Shown: positions 32,548 to 43,379 of the stretch, piece after piece
Layout: every line of letters begins with the position of its first letter
Position numbering within the stretch: position 1 is the first letter of the stretch
Source: Sacculina carcini
Taxonomy: Eukaryota; Arthropoda; Thecostraca; Sacculinidae
Length of the DNA: 64,000 bases
Reading direction: 5' to 3'
Assembly: GCA_916048095.2 (NCBI GenBank)
Contig: OU696594.1
Coordinates: 3,199,281-3,263,280 of the forward strand
Translations under genes and position numbers: made by a program
Notes under the pieces: model-generated
The model's database searches: none
What the model saw: the letters and a program-made list of their open reading frames with translations, nothing else
What the model was told of the DNA's origin: nothing

Positions 32548-33497
32548 CCAGTTCCTGGTCGTTCTCCTCGTTTCCTCGGTTGCCCGCGAACAGTGTGGAG
32601 GTCTTGCTCCCGTAGAAGCCGCCCTCCACGACTTGACTCAGAAAATCCATCTTACGGAACACCGCGTTGCCGGCCTTCACCACCCCTCTCACCTTGCCGG
32701 CCTCGCTCTTCTGCAATACAGACAGGGTGTCCCGTATATCCGTCTTGAGATCTTTAACAATATCATCGTCGCTGTACACCACCGCGTCATACGCCTTTTG
32801 CCTGCCGGCGCGTTTGCGTTTACCATCTACATCACAATACGCCACCTGTCCGTCACCGGCCCTGCCGCGGGTCCAGCTGCCGGCGTGCGCCCAGTCTCCG
32901 ATCCCAAGCAACCTGTCTTGCGGCGGCGTGGTCCACTCATCACCCATCAGCCGTTTAAGCTCATCCGCCATCATCTGATCGAACGCCTCGCTGCTCAAAA
33001 TGCTACCCCCGCTCGGCCTGGGCGTCACCAGCCATCTCTTGCTACTGTCCTCCAGGGCGCTCAAACCTTCATACTCTCGGTACCCCCAGAAGGTTTCCCA
33101 ATAGCAGAAGTCGCGCCAACTTACGCTGATGTGGTCTCCCCCCAGCTTCGCGGCTGTGGTGACTTCTTTTAATCCGGCTGCTATATCCAGGTGACATTTG
33201 CCGCTGAAGATCTCCTCGTACAATCGAAATACCCTCCAGATGTTCGAGGCACGGCGCGCACCTACCAGGGCCAGAGCCAGATGCATAGAATCGAAAAAAA
33301 GAGAGGTCACGGTGCCGCAAAAACCGCACCCGACGCACTCTGCATGGCCCTTTTTTCTCTTGTGTATACGGAATCGTAATAAGGAATGTTGGAACGTATC
33401 TCCGCCGTAATATAAACCCCCAAAACGGTTCACCACGAGTACAGCTTTGACATTTCTTTCGCTCCTTGTTGACAGCACTGCCCACTCTCGCCAGCAT
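32548..33497 (-). pseudogene. Viral polymerase, unit 4, N-terminal half
   Basis: N-terminal half of the fourth polymerase, up to the retroelement insertion point. The core frame begins around 33478 and, as in unit 1, an extra A near 33425 shifts it relative to the overlapping frame that starts at 33497. It matches the other units through the F-like KVRGVVKAGN region to GNRGNEE, then ends in inserted DNA. A T for A change near 32562 changes one residue relative to units 1-3. Confidence 0.85.
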
Positions 33498-33687
33498 GTC
33501 AGGGGAGACGAATCGCCTCCACGACCAGCTCGAGTCCAGCTCGGCAGTTAGTCCTGGGGCGCCTGGTGATCTGGGTGGAACCGGGCAAGCGCCGGATCCG
33601 CCCCGGGCTTGGGCACCGGAGCCCCGTCCTCTGCAGTCGGCAGAGAGGCCCCCGCTGCAGTTTCCTGTTGTTCCGTAGCCTCCCTGC

Positions 33688-35082
33688 TCACACCCGCCCC
33701 CTCCCGGGGCCGCCGCGGTTTTTTCGACCTTGGCACGGAGCAGCTCTGTGCATGTCGGCCATGTCTGAACGGCACTGTGCCATTATCGATTCGGACGTGA
33801 TGGACGCGTAATACTCAAACCTACTGGCGATCTGATTGCGAGGTGTGACTACGTCCGTGATCATCGAGGACATCGCCTCTCCCGCCATCGCCAGTGCGTA
33901 AATACCTTCGTCATCGTACATGTATCGTCTAATGTTCAGGCCCCACGTCACGTACGCGTCGCGTGTGGCTGCATTCGGGCGTGAAGGCTCCCACCCGGCT
34001 CTGTTGTATAGCTCTCTGGTCACGCTCCCTTGCCACTTGAACGCCAGTCCTGCATTTGGCCGCCTGTTAACGGAGGACAGATAGGTCAGATGCCTGGCAC
34101 AGGTCATGACCCGTAATCTGTCGACGATGCCACGAGCATTCTCCGTTGCGGCATCTAGCGACACAGGGGCGGGGATCGCCCACCGGGCCATGACCCCGCC
34201 GATAGCGGCGCCACTCTGCCATGTCCACAAGGACCGCAAAGACTTGTCCGCCGGGCCGGCGGCGTTGAGAGTCATTTCTGAGTAGACGTCGCGGCGTCGG
34301 CCTGTAGCAGTGGGTTCTATCTCACGCGCCGTGGACGCCGTCCAGGTAAAACGGATAAATTCTGAATGAATTTTCTCCTTTATGAAATTTGGCAATGATA
34401 TGCCGTTCCCAGATGTTCTTAAGATGAATGCCATGGCCTCATCGCGGCGGCCCGCGGGTACCATCCACGGCACGGCAACTTCGTCCGTCACGACTGCGTA
34501 GCTCTTCCACACTTCTAAGAGACTGCGCATGGAGTGCCCTCGCAAGACCGCGTCGCGGGTGCCGGATTCGCGGACACGGTCAAGTAGATGATTATCTTCA
34601 TCATTGAAGACTTCGTACTGAATCACTCTAGCTCCAGTCAAGATCTCGACGAGCGGATTCCATGAGCCTACCCCGAACGCTGGGTGATTCATCGCGTCAT
34701 CACGGCACAATGGCACGTGGTCCAGCGAAGAGACGGAAGAGTCTCGGAGGTAGGTAGCCTCCTGGGGACCAGTGATAGGTCTAGGCCTGGTGCCGTGCAT
34801 CCGCTTGGAGAACCAGACAGGTGCGTTGGTTGTATATATTGTCTCTGGGTCAGTGCCCGGCGGCGGTGCCGCGAGCCGAACGGCCTCTGGCTGCGGCGCC
34901 CACCGCATGATCAGCGAGACTTCCAGCACCGCGATCTCGGCCCAGTTGACCGGATAGCCTGGCCGGGAGGCCACCACTCTGGGGGAGAACCAGTCTTCGA
35001 AGAGTTTTTTTTGGGTCTCGGAACTGGACGTTATGTCGCGTCTGATCATATCTAACAGCTCATGTGCGTCGATGGGAGCCAC
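33688..35082 (-). pseudogene. Viral capsid-like protein, unit 4
   Basis: 464 codons from VAPIDAHELLD to GRGRV. The C-rich run here is C5-T-C3, versus C6-T-C3 in unit 1 and C6-T-C2 in units 2 and 3. So the premature end has the same cause but a different base is missing. Otherwise nearly identical to the other copies. Confidence 0.75.
33718..33724 (-). promoter_or_regulatory. -1 frameshift slippery site, unit 4
   Basis: Same heptamer and register as in units 1-3. Confidence 0.8.
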
Positions 35083-36053
35083 GCCATGTCTGTCTTTCCC
35101 GGTATCCGCATCCCTGTATGTAACAGGCTTGAGAGTGTACGCAATAAACTGGGGCTTTTTCTACGTTCGTTACGTATGTACGTTTCTACTGCAGCGAACG
35201 CAAATACGGTAGGGACACTACCCGTGTATTATCGCCATCTCTCTTGACAAGCGAATTAATTCGGCACTGGTTGAGCTTACACGCACGCTAAACTATAGGT
35301 CGTTGACTTCACCGGTCACGTGCGGTCATAATGTTCCTTGCGCCAGGCGCGTGGTGCCTACACTACGTATGCTCAGGTTTTACATCAAGGCTATACAACA
35401 ATTACTAAAAGTCAATGTACGTACAATAATGCATATCATATCTGCACATATCATATCTATCATATCATACCGAATCATATCTGCACATATCTATGTATGC
35501 AGACTTCATAACAACAACAAATTTATTTTGTATAGCGCGCAGAGGCGCGAAATGGTATAAAATAATTGGACGAAAGAAAACAAAATTAAGTAGCTCAGTA
35601 CGATGCATGGATATGTAATCCGTATAGAATATGTGAGACTGAATGACACTGCTTGATCTTATATTGTGTTCTTATACTGTTCTATCTGCTAGGGAAATTA
35701 TATGAATGAGAGAAACAATGAAATAACTAAATTTTCAAATGTGGAAATATAGCGAAACTCTAGATAGCGAGCAGCTGGCAAGCCTACATTTATGGTACGT
35801 CACTGGAAACGTCATCAGTGACGTCACGCTAAAGGAAAGAGTATGGGATAAATTTAGACATTGTGTCTCAACCTCGTTCAGTTCCGTGTTGGCGTGCACG
35901 ATGTTATCGCGCTCTTTTTGACATTGGACTGACCAGACTTATCTTTTTCCTTACTTGGTGAGATTGTTGCTTGTTTATTTGTATCGTTTCCTTCTCTTCT
36001 GCTCTTCATCGTCATCTCTCCCTCGCTGCAGCATCTGACCGCAATATCGTGTA
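35083..36053. other. Right edge of the array: spacer 4 and complete SINE-like tail
   Basis: Spacer content as before, but the SINE-like repeat continues past CTCTTC into TGCTCTTCATCG...CGCAATATCGTGTAA, exactly as in the copy at 6886-7062. It marks the original right boundary of the viral insertion. LINE copy 2 begins immediately after, at 36054. Confidence 0.7.
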
Positions 36054-36418
36054 AACATCTACTTCGTGTTACCTTATCTTGCCTATTCCCTCTCGTTTTT
36101 GCGTATACTTTTGTTTTTGCTTGTGTGCACTTACATTTTATTTCTAGCTTATTTCTTTCTGGTCCCTTCGCGCCCTTGTATCATTCTGGCGCTATACGTT
36201 TGTTGTTGTTTTTTTCTCTTTGTCCCTTTTTTGGTTAATATGGGTTTTGAAGATTCGGGGACTCGCATGGTCAGGGGATGACCCGACCAGGCGAGACGGA
36301 GGCACCAGGTCCCCCTGGGACCTGGAAGGGGCGCAAGAGGCGTCGAGGGAGGAAACTTAGTTCTACGGAGCATCACTCTGATGATTCCTGTCGGAGTGAT
36401 TGATTCAATGGTAATGAC

Positions 36419-37696
36419 TTGGCATCGAAATCGGATATGAAGGCGGCTAATTCAAAAGGGAAGATGACCACTGAAAACGGAAATGGAAACGCTGTACCCA
36501 GGGTACGTGAGTCTAAAACATCATACGTAGACCCAAACGGCTCTTACGTAGTGATCTATTCCACCAATGATAATTTTTCGTTCAAGCGCATTGGTTATTT
36601 TTGGTCATGTGCTCAACTGTAGTGCTATTTTGGCAAGGTTAAATTTGAATGTCAGACGCCGTTCGATGGGTCTTTCATTGTGAGGACCAAAAACGAGAAA
36701 CAAAGTCGTAGGCTGTTGAAATTGACCGAGTTCTGCCAGCAACCAGTAATTGTCACCACTGACAACATCCGCAACTCATCGAAGGGAGTGATTTTCGCTA
36801 CTGAGTTGCGTGATCTCGCTGAAGATGCTATCTGTGAAGGGCTAAGTTCTGAGGGAGTGAGCAGCGTGCGTCGCGTGACATCATTCCGCGACGGTCAGCG
36901 CAGACCCACGCCGCTGCTCATTCTTACTTTCAACAGTGCCACCAGACCAACAGAACTATTCTCAGGCTATATAAAATACGACGTCCTAGTTTTTATACAA
37001 AATCCGCTCAGGTGCTTCAAATGCCAGCGGTATGGTCACGGATCCCGCAACTGTCGCGGTGAGGCTTTGTGTGCACGGTGCGGCGAATGCGAACACGGTG
37101 ATCAGCCGTGTACCGCTGCCCGTCACTGTGTGAACTGTCGCAGCACAGAACACTCCGCCGGACATAGTGACTGCCCAGTGTGGCAAAAGGAAAAAAAGAT
37201 TTGTGCTATCCAGGCCAACCAGGGAATTTCTTTTATTGAGGCGAGAAAAATGTACGAGAGGCAGTGTCCACAGACACAGCTGTCCTACGCAGTTGCGACC
37301 AGCACACCGGTCGAACGCGTCTCAGTGAGTGTGCAGACTGATCCCATTCCTCAGCTGCCGCCACTGATGAAAGCTCAGCGAATGCAAACATCGACAACAG
37401 AACAGTGCCAAACCCAATCCACTGGAACAGCACAAATACCACCAGTCCTTAAAAAGTTCAGTGCCACCACCAACAATATCAGTGTGACCAAACCATCCAC
37501 AAGTACCGCTAATTGTGTCCAGGACCACAGTTACAGTGGTCAGAAAAAAGCGGCGGCAAAGCGCTCGTCGCGCCGACGGTCCAAGTCGGCAACCCCCGAC
37601 ATCAACATCGTCGATGTGCCTCCTGATGACCCGGGGAGCACGACATCGTCGATGTGCCCGCGGATGACCGGGGGAGTATCGTATGATAGTTTTTAA
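36419..37696 (+). pseudogene. I-type LINE ORF1 (Gag-like, CCHC), copy 2
   Basis: N-terminal piece 36419-36622 ends in the same TAG as copy 1. The main frame runs 36680-37696 (338 codons) with the same three zinc-knuckle motifs (CFKCQRYGHGSRNC and following) and stops at GGVSYDSF. It would bind element RNA in a nucleoprotein particle. It is non-functional as a full-length protein unless the N-terminal stop is bypassed. Confidence 0.75.
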
Positions 37697-37714
37697 TTTT
37701 TAAAGTATTTAAAA

Positions 37715-38778
37715 ATGACGAACGAGTGCAATAATTTATTCATGCTACAATGGAGCTGTCGTGGGCTCGTATCAAAATGGGCCGAGTGTGAACAATTATT
37801 TTATCATCGCTCACCCATTATCATCGCCCTTCAAGAAACGTAGCTCCTTCCCACTGATCAGTATGACCTCTCGTTGAGAGGATATTCGTTATATAGGGAT
37901 GATTTCATGGGTTACGGACGGCGCTGTACATCAGGAACAGTATCCCTCAGAAAACTCTGGCCGTGCAGCATAGCGAGCAATTTCAAACAGCGACGTGTAC
38001 GATTATCGTTAATCAGAGTTTCATAGATGTTGTTTGCTTATATTCACCACCACATGTTTCATCACATGCACTCGATTGTCTTTTAAACAGTATCGTTTTT
38101 AGCACACATAATCGCGTTTTAATCGTTGGTGATTTTAATGCACATAATGCTCTATGGGGAAGCTGTTTAACGTCAGATAAGGGGCGGGTTGTCGAGCGTT
38201 TTATGGCTTGCAACCACGTAGCTTTAATGAATTATGGGTCCCCTACACATTATGATATCTCCACTGGTAGTTCATCGGTCATAGATTTGATACTCGGCTC
38301 ACCTGAGATTGTGCACTGGTTCGGGTGGTCAGCAGACACTGACCCGAGGTCCTCCGACCATTACCCAGTGTACTTGACGTCACCTCAGTGTGTTAGTCCG
38401 ACACAGTGGATTCCTGGCTGGAATGTGAGGCGGGCCAATTGGTTTTTATTCGGTGAATACTGCACTTGGGAACAGTGTGACGAGACTGAGGATGTCCAGG
38501 ATTCCGTCAACACTATAAATCTGTGTCTCCACCGCGCTGCAACGCGCTCGATGCCCTACATACGGCTGCCGCCCAAGAAACCCCCGGTGCCCTGGTTCAC
38601 AGACGAATGCCGCCAAGCGCTGGCTCGTCGGACTAGGGCATTGCGACAGCATAAGCGCCTCAACACGATACAATCCAGAATCCTATTTTGTAAAGAACGT
38701 GCGCGCGCTAGGAAAACATTGAGAAACGCCAAAATTGTTTCCTGGCAATTTTTTTTACATTCTTTTAATTCATCCACA
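37715..38778 (+). pseudogene. I-type LINE endonuclease domain, copy 2
   Basis: Begins MTNECNNLFMLQWSCRGL; a TAG at 37841-37843 replaces the Trp codon seen in copy 1, and a deletion near 37923 shifts the frame. The rest of the APE domain is clear: VLIVGDFNAHNALWGS, SSVIDLILGS, and SSDHYPVYL with the catalytic Asp-His pair. The frame at 37963-38850 continues to the SINE insertion. In life it would nick target DNA for target-primed reverse transcription. Confidence 0.75.
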
Positions 38779-39058
38779 TCAATACCCGGCGGAGCAGAAT
38801 TTCATTGGGCGAATTCTACAATCCCACAGTCCCTGTCCACCCAGCAGTAAATGATGTTACCAGATATCAGTCATGTGTTGTGTCATGCATTCTGGGGAGG
38901 TGGTCCTCTCTAATACGTCTTCCGTTCTTGTGGCGTCATAGCGTGGAGAGGGTCGGTTCTGCGGTGGCAGCGAGCTGCACGGGACACACCTGTGTGTGTT
39001 CATAAGCTTGGACTTCTTCCCGTGTAGCAGCTGTCACTTGAGACCTTTAAGCTTTTAT
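38779..39058 (+). mobile_element. SINE inserted in LINE copy 2
   Basis: Aligns with the SINE at 2541-2840 from the middle of the B box (AATACCCGGCGGAGCAG) to the 3' end (GACCTTTAAGC). It contains the segment ATCAGTCATGTGTTGTGTCATGCATTCTGG shared with the SF1 intron copy but lost from the 2.5-kb copy. It splits the LINE ORF2 between endonuclease and RT. Confidence 0.82.
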
Positions 39059-40131
39059 TTAATAGCTGTGATATGGCGCGGCATTAGGAGATTGAATGGG
39101 AAGCAAGTGCACGGACCGTCTCCTGTATTGTGTATCAACGGTGAGAGTGTGGCAGAGCCCAGAGCGGTGGCCAATGAGCTGGCTCGTCACTTTGAGGTCA
39201 TCACATCGGTGCACAGCAGTAACACGTCCAACGAACGTGTGGGGTCTTTTCACCCGCTGCCACCTGATGCTTTCCGCACTGCTTACTCCTTACAATACAA
39301 CAATAGCTTTACTCATCTAGAACTTGCTAGTGCAATATCCAGTCCGGGCGTACATCTGTTGGCCCAGATAATCTCCATTATGAGTTTTTAAAGTATGCGC
39401 CGCCATCTTTTATAAGTCATGTTTTATCATTTTTTAATCTTGTTTGGACATCGGAGACGTTTCCTATATCATGGAAGGAGAGCACAATCACTGCCATCCT
39501 CAAACACGGCAGACCGAATTTTTCACCTGCATCCTATAGGCCGATTACCCTGATGAGTTGTTTGGGGAAAACACTGGAGCGCATGGTGGCACACAGGCTG
39601 TCATATCTGGTGGAAACTCATCATTTATTGGACGAGCACCAGAGCGCCTTCCGCCCTGGTTGTGCTGCCACAGATCAGGTCGTGCGATTAGAACATGCCA
39701 TCATAATGGGTTTCGGCAAGAAAGAATGCACTCTCGTGGTGTACCTCGAGCTGACAAACGCATATGACAGTGTCATCCCAGACATCCTCCTTCATAAATT
39801 GTATTATATGGGTTTCAGGGGACATTTGGCAGCCTATATAAAGAGTTTCATTTCAGGTACCAGGTGATTTCGGGTGAGGTGTGGCCGTGTCCTATCAGAT
39901 TGGCACTCGTCAACAAAGGGTCTGCCCCAGGGTAGCTGTTTGTCTCCACTTTTATTCAATATAATGTTAAATGATATGTTCAATGAAGTATCCACAGGTG
40001 TATCGTACTCCTTGTATGCGGATGACAGCGCCATTTGGACCAGTGGTAGCAATGTGTGCGCCCTGAGCTCTCTTCTGCAGGCAACGCTGGACATGCTCTC
40101 ATCCTGGGCTGACAGAAATGGCCTCGGGTAG
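39059..40131 (+). pseudogene. I-type LINE reverse transcriptase, copy 2
   Basis: Pre-RT linker, then ASYRPITLMSCLGKTLE, a palm motif VVYLELTNAYDSV, KGLPQGSCLSPLLFN and SLYADDSAIW. The first catalytic Asp, present in copy 1, is Glu here (39748-39750), which should abolish or cripple activity. There is also a TGA at 39865-39867 and the shared stop after NGLG at 40129-40131. Confidence 0.78.
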
Positions 40132-40145
40132 AGTATGAGTATGAG

Positions 40146-41731
40146 TTGTCGGGTAGAAAGTCAGCCGCTGTGTTGTATACGGTCGACAACTTCCGAACTG
40201 GTCCCTTACTCTCACTGACAGGGGAACCAATACCGTACAGCGAATCTCACAGGTTTCTAGGTGTCACGCTGGATAAGAGGCAACACAGCAATATGCAGCA
40301 ACACATACACCGGCTACGAGCACGATGCGCGAAGAGGCTCAATGTGATGCGAGTCATTGCGGGTACACGTTACGCTGGCGGTAGCACATCCGTGCTGCAA
40401 AGAGTCTACAAGGCCTTGGTATTACCCGTCATAGATTATGGTGTGCAGGTGTACTCCTCCGCAAGCCCGTCGAGTCTGAACCAGTTGGAGACCATTCAAA
40501 ACGAAGGTCTCCGATTGATATCCGGTGCTTTCAGGTCATCCCCAGTCGAGGCCATGCGCGCATACACAGGCATCCCGGCACTGGACGTACGGAGAACAAA
40601 ACTCATGTTACGATATGCTTTTAAAAAATTTATCCGCGCGAATAATTTTAGTCGATCGATTTTAGATTTCAATCCCATTCCATCCAATCAGCACATCAAG
40701 AGACATCGTATACTGGCTTCTACTTTCTCGAGAAGGGTCTTAGCTGAGTCGGTTAAGATAGGCGTATCGGTGCCAAATGAGATGCAAATATGTCCGTCCC
40801 CTTTACCTGCACCATGGGCAATGCGTACTCCTGTGACCAGATATCTATTCACAGAGAAATCCGAGTCAATAACTGATTACGAGGTTCAGGACCGGTTCGC
40901 AGAATTTTGCCATAAAAACATTGGGTACGTTCATATTTACACCGATGGATCCAAACGAGAGGACAATGTGGGATGTGCCGTGGTGGTAAGGCACGGGCTT
41001 CATGGGTACCAGGAAGTTCTCCGTTACCGCCTGTCTTCCTACGCCACGGCCTTCCACGCCGAAATGTACGCCATTTTTATAGCTTTTGAATACGTCGAGA
41101 GTCATTATTATACCAAAGTTTTTGTCATTTCGGGTTGCAAGTCGGGACTCTAGCATTTATCACATCCCTCTTCACCTGATTGTATTCATCATTGTATTTT
41201 ATATCTTTTTAGACACATCGTGACATCTGGCAAAATTTGTGATTTGGTGTGGGTACCGGCTCACCGTGACATTACCGGTAAGGAGGTGGCTGATGCCGAA
41301 GACAAACGTGTTCTGGTTGAGGACGAGGTACAGCCGTATCCTTTGAGTACGGTCCTAACAAATTTGTTAGTCGACGATCGCATCCGAGCGTTTGTTAGAC
41401 TGGATTGGCAACAGAAACGACGTCAATTCAAGCTGGGCGATGTTACTGGAGATATAGGTCCCAGGTCAGCATTGACTTACGGGTACATAATACAACACAC
41501 TCCACCTCCACCTCCACATATTGCAATGCCGTCCTATCCAGCGTCCGTCCTATTGAGCATGTACTTCTAGAATGTACACGGTATGATGAGCATCGCGAGC
41601 CATTACGCCGGTATTGCCGCCGTAGAAGCCTACCGTTCAACAAGGAGAGTTTATTGGGAACAAATAACCCCTCTCTTCTCAAAGACCTCGTTGACTTTGT
41701 TTTCCGAACAGGTATAGCCGACAAACTGTGA
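40146..41731 (+). pseudogene. I-type LINE RT C-terminus and RNase H, copy 2
   Basis: RT thumb region (HRFLGVTLDKRQ) followed by RNase H: IYTDGSKREDN, FHAEMYAIFIAFE, then VISGCKSGL where copy 1 has VISDCKSGL, so a catalytic Asp is lost. A frame break follows, and WVPAHRDITGKEVADAEDK is read at 41220-41570. RNase H removes element RNA from the first cDNA strand. The C-terminal tail (YCRRRSLPFN) runs to 41731. Confidence 0.75.
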
Positions 41732-42112
41732 GGAAACTCGGTGAAAGCTTTAAACCATATGATAGTTTTATAAATTTTCAGCATCACTTTCACATATCAC
41801 CATTTTAACCTTTCTTTTATCGTCTCCTTTTATAATCATTGATATATGACTGACGTTTGTGACTGACGAATTATTGTGCAGTGCAAAGTGGTTGGAACCG
41901 GCCGACGCGCTCTATCAAGCAACAACAACAACAACAACGGTGTGATGTGTGTGTGTGTCGTTTTCCATTTCTCTTTCTGAAGTATAGTCATTTGAGGCAA
42001 ATGGTGAATTGATCTTTTTGGGGGTAAACATTATTTTGGCCTTAGGAGAGTTGGAATCACTATGGACAAGAAATGAGTGGATGAACTATTAGAGCATTCG
42101 TTTGCGGTCATT

Positions 42113-42444
42113 TCAATGTATGAATCGTCTTTCTACGTTAAAAAATGAATGTGTGACACCTCTAAAAACCTTTCAAAACATGTTGAACGAAACATTTGCA
42201 ATGTTTCAGAAAATTTGTCATTATTCACCACTTCGGACATATTTTCATCAAGTATTTGCCAAACCCAACATAACACAAACATTCTGGAGTCAACATTCGC
42301 GATCGCTTTAAGAAATTGGGGCAATTGGCTATAGCTATGTCTTTCATAGCATTTATATGGAATTACTGAATACACCGCATCATTCTGAATGTGGGGTGTT
42401 GTACGATCTGTGTGGGGGTAATTGTCGATCGGGGTAGCGATCGT
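42113..42444. other. Segment present after LINE copy 2 only
   Basis: About 330 bases between LINE copy 2 and LTR copy 2, absent after LINE copy 1 where LTR 1 follows directly. There is no coding or repeat identity that I recognise. The right edge AATTGTCGATCGGGGTAGCGATCG is similar, inverted, to sequence flanking LTR copy 3 at 48880-48955. Confidence 0.4.
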
Positions 42445-42935
42445 TATAACAAAGTTATAATCAGACCAGTTTTCTATATGGCAGCTTACTCAGTTTTCTC
42501 TCTTTCTCTCAGTTTACTTTCGCGTTCTTTTCGCGGCTTGCTTGTGCAGCTGTCGTTAGGCTAATTTATGTGGTAGGGTGACGTCAGTAGTACACTGCGC
42601 CTGATTTGCTTGGCAATGTGCGAAGTAGCTTGACAGTTAATTTATGACCTTTTTTGTACGTCTGACTTGGCTGAGCATCTCGTGGTAACACGCGTGTGTA
42701 CTGTCAGATCGTGTTTAGAAATACGAGATTGATTAGGTTTCTCGTAGATTGTGTCTCGGTTGTGTAGTCGCGCTGTTTGGCCAACTCGCATTGCTTGTGG
42801 TGTATGGTGCCAACGACGTGTTCGTGGGTATATAAACCGGGGTTAATAAGAATAGAGCAAGTCAGCCCGGGGGGTTGACTTCCGATATGCGACTTGCGAC
42901 GTAGGACTTCCCACTCACCCAAGCAGGCAGTTATT
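42445..42935 (+). mobile_element. LTR, copy 2, 3' truncated
   Basis: Same family as 16218-16969 and 48216-48879, starting TATAACAAAGTTATAATC and containing the CRE-like GTGACGTCAG. It is lost after the TTATTAATTCAT point, where a 21-bp tandem repeat starts. Confidence 0.7.
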
Positions 42936-42941
42936 AATTCA

Positions 42942-43018
42942 TGACAGAACACATTGACATTGACAGAACGGCAAGACACATTGACAGAACGGCAAGACAC
43001 ATTGACAGAACGGCAAGC
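42942..43018. repeat. 21-bp tandem repeat, about 3 copies
   Basis: Unit ACACATTGACAGAACGGCAAG repeated head to tail, with a partial first copy. It sits at the broken end of LTR copy 2. Confidence 0.85.
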
Positions 43019-43379
43019 GCTAAAACGGATCCAGGATATAGGAGTAAATATGGGTGATCAACGACAGAATACGTAGCTGACATTGTATAAGCGAAAGGCC
43101 GAAACCAACAATTATCAAAGTAAAAGTAAATAAATAACGACCCAGAACCAGACTATCTGGTAGATCGAACAAAATGGACGTCAAGCCAGCCAGGTGGCTG
43201 ACATATTGACACGCAGCGCACTGCGTGCGTACGTGCAAAGGATCGAGGGTCCGTATAAAAGAATAGGATCGAGGGACCGGCACGACGACGTATCCGTATG
43301 CGTATCCGTATCCGTATCCGACACCAATATGTTGAGAGTATGGCTGCAAAATATTTGTCTTCTCTTTGTAGATTTATAA
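43019..43379. other. Junk between LTR 2 and Gypsy fragment
   Basis: No coding content. A CGTATC-type hexamer repeat lies at about 43289-43322 and forms the truncated 3' edge of the Gypsy pol frame, where it reads as an Ile-Arg repeat. Confidence 0.5.

Larger units (their letters stand above)
17021..36000 (-). repeat. Tandem array of integrated dsRNA-virus genome (4 units)
   Basis: Four near-identical minus-strand units begin (viral 3' side) with AGATTGAATC at 17021, 21140, 25243 and 29331: periods of 4119, 4103 and 4088 bases. Each unit holds a polymerase region, an upstream capsid-like ORF and about 0.8-0.9 kb of non-coding spacer. Unit 4 also contains a 2.6-kb retroelement at 29965-32547. 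Units differ by a few substitutions and small indels only. The left flank of unit 1 is an LTR-element leader, and the right flank of unit 4 is the SINE-like repeat, each occurring once. Units 1/2, 2/3 and 3/4 are joined by one shared junction. This is an endogenous viral element; RNA-dependent polymerase genes have no host role. Confidence 0.92.
36054..42112 (+). mobile_element. I-type LINE, copy 2, with SINE insertion
   Basis: Second copy of the element at 11817-16217, without its internal deletion but interrupted by a SINE (38779-39058). It carries ORF1, endonuclease, RT and RNase H on the plus strand with many lesions, including two shared with copy 1. The (CAA)n stretch is at 41918-41937, followed by the same 170 bases found after copy 1. 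Confidence 0.8.
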
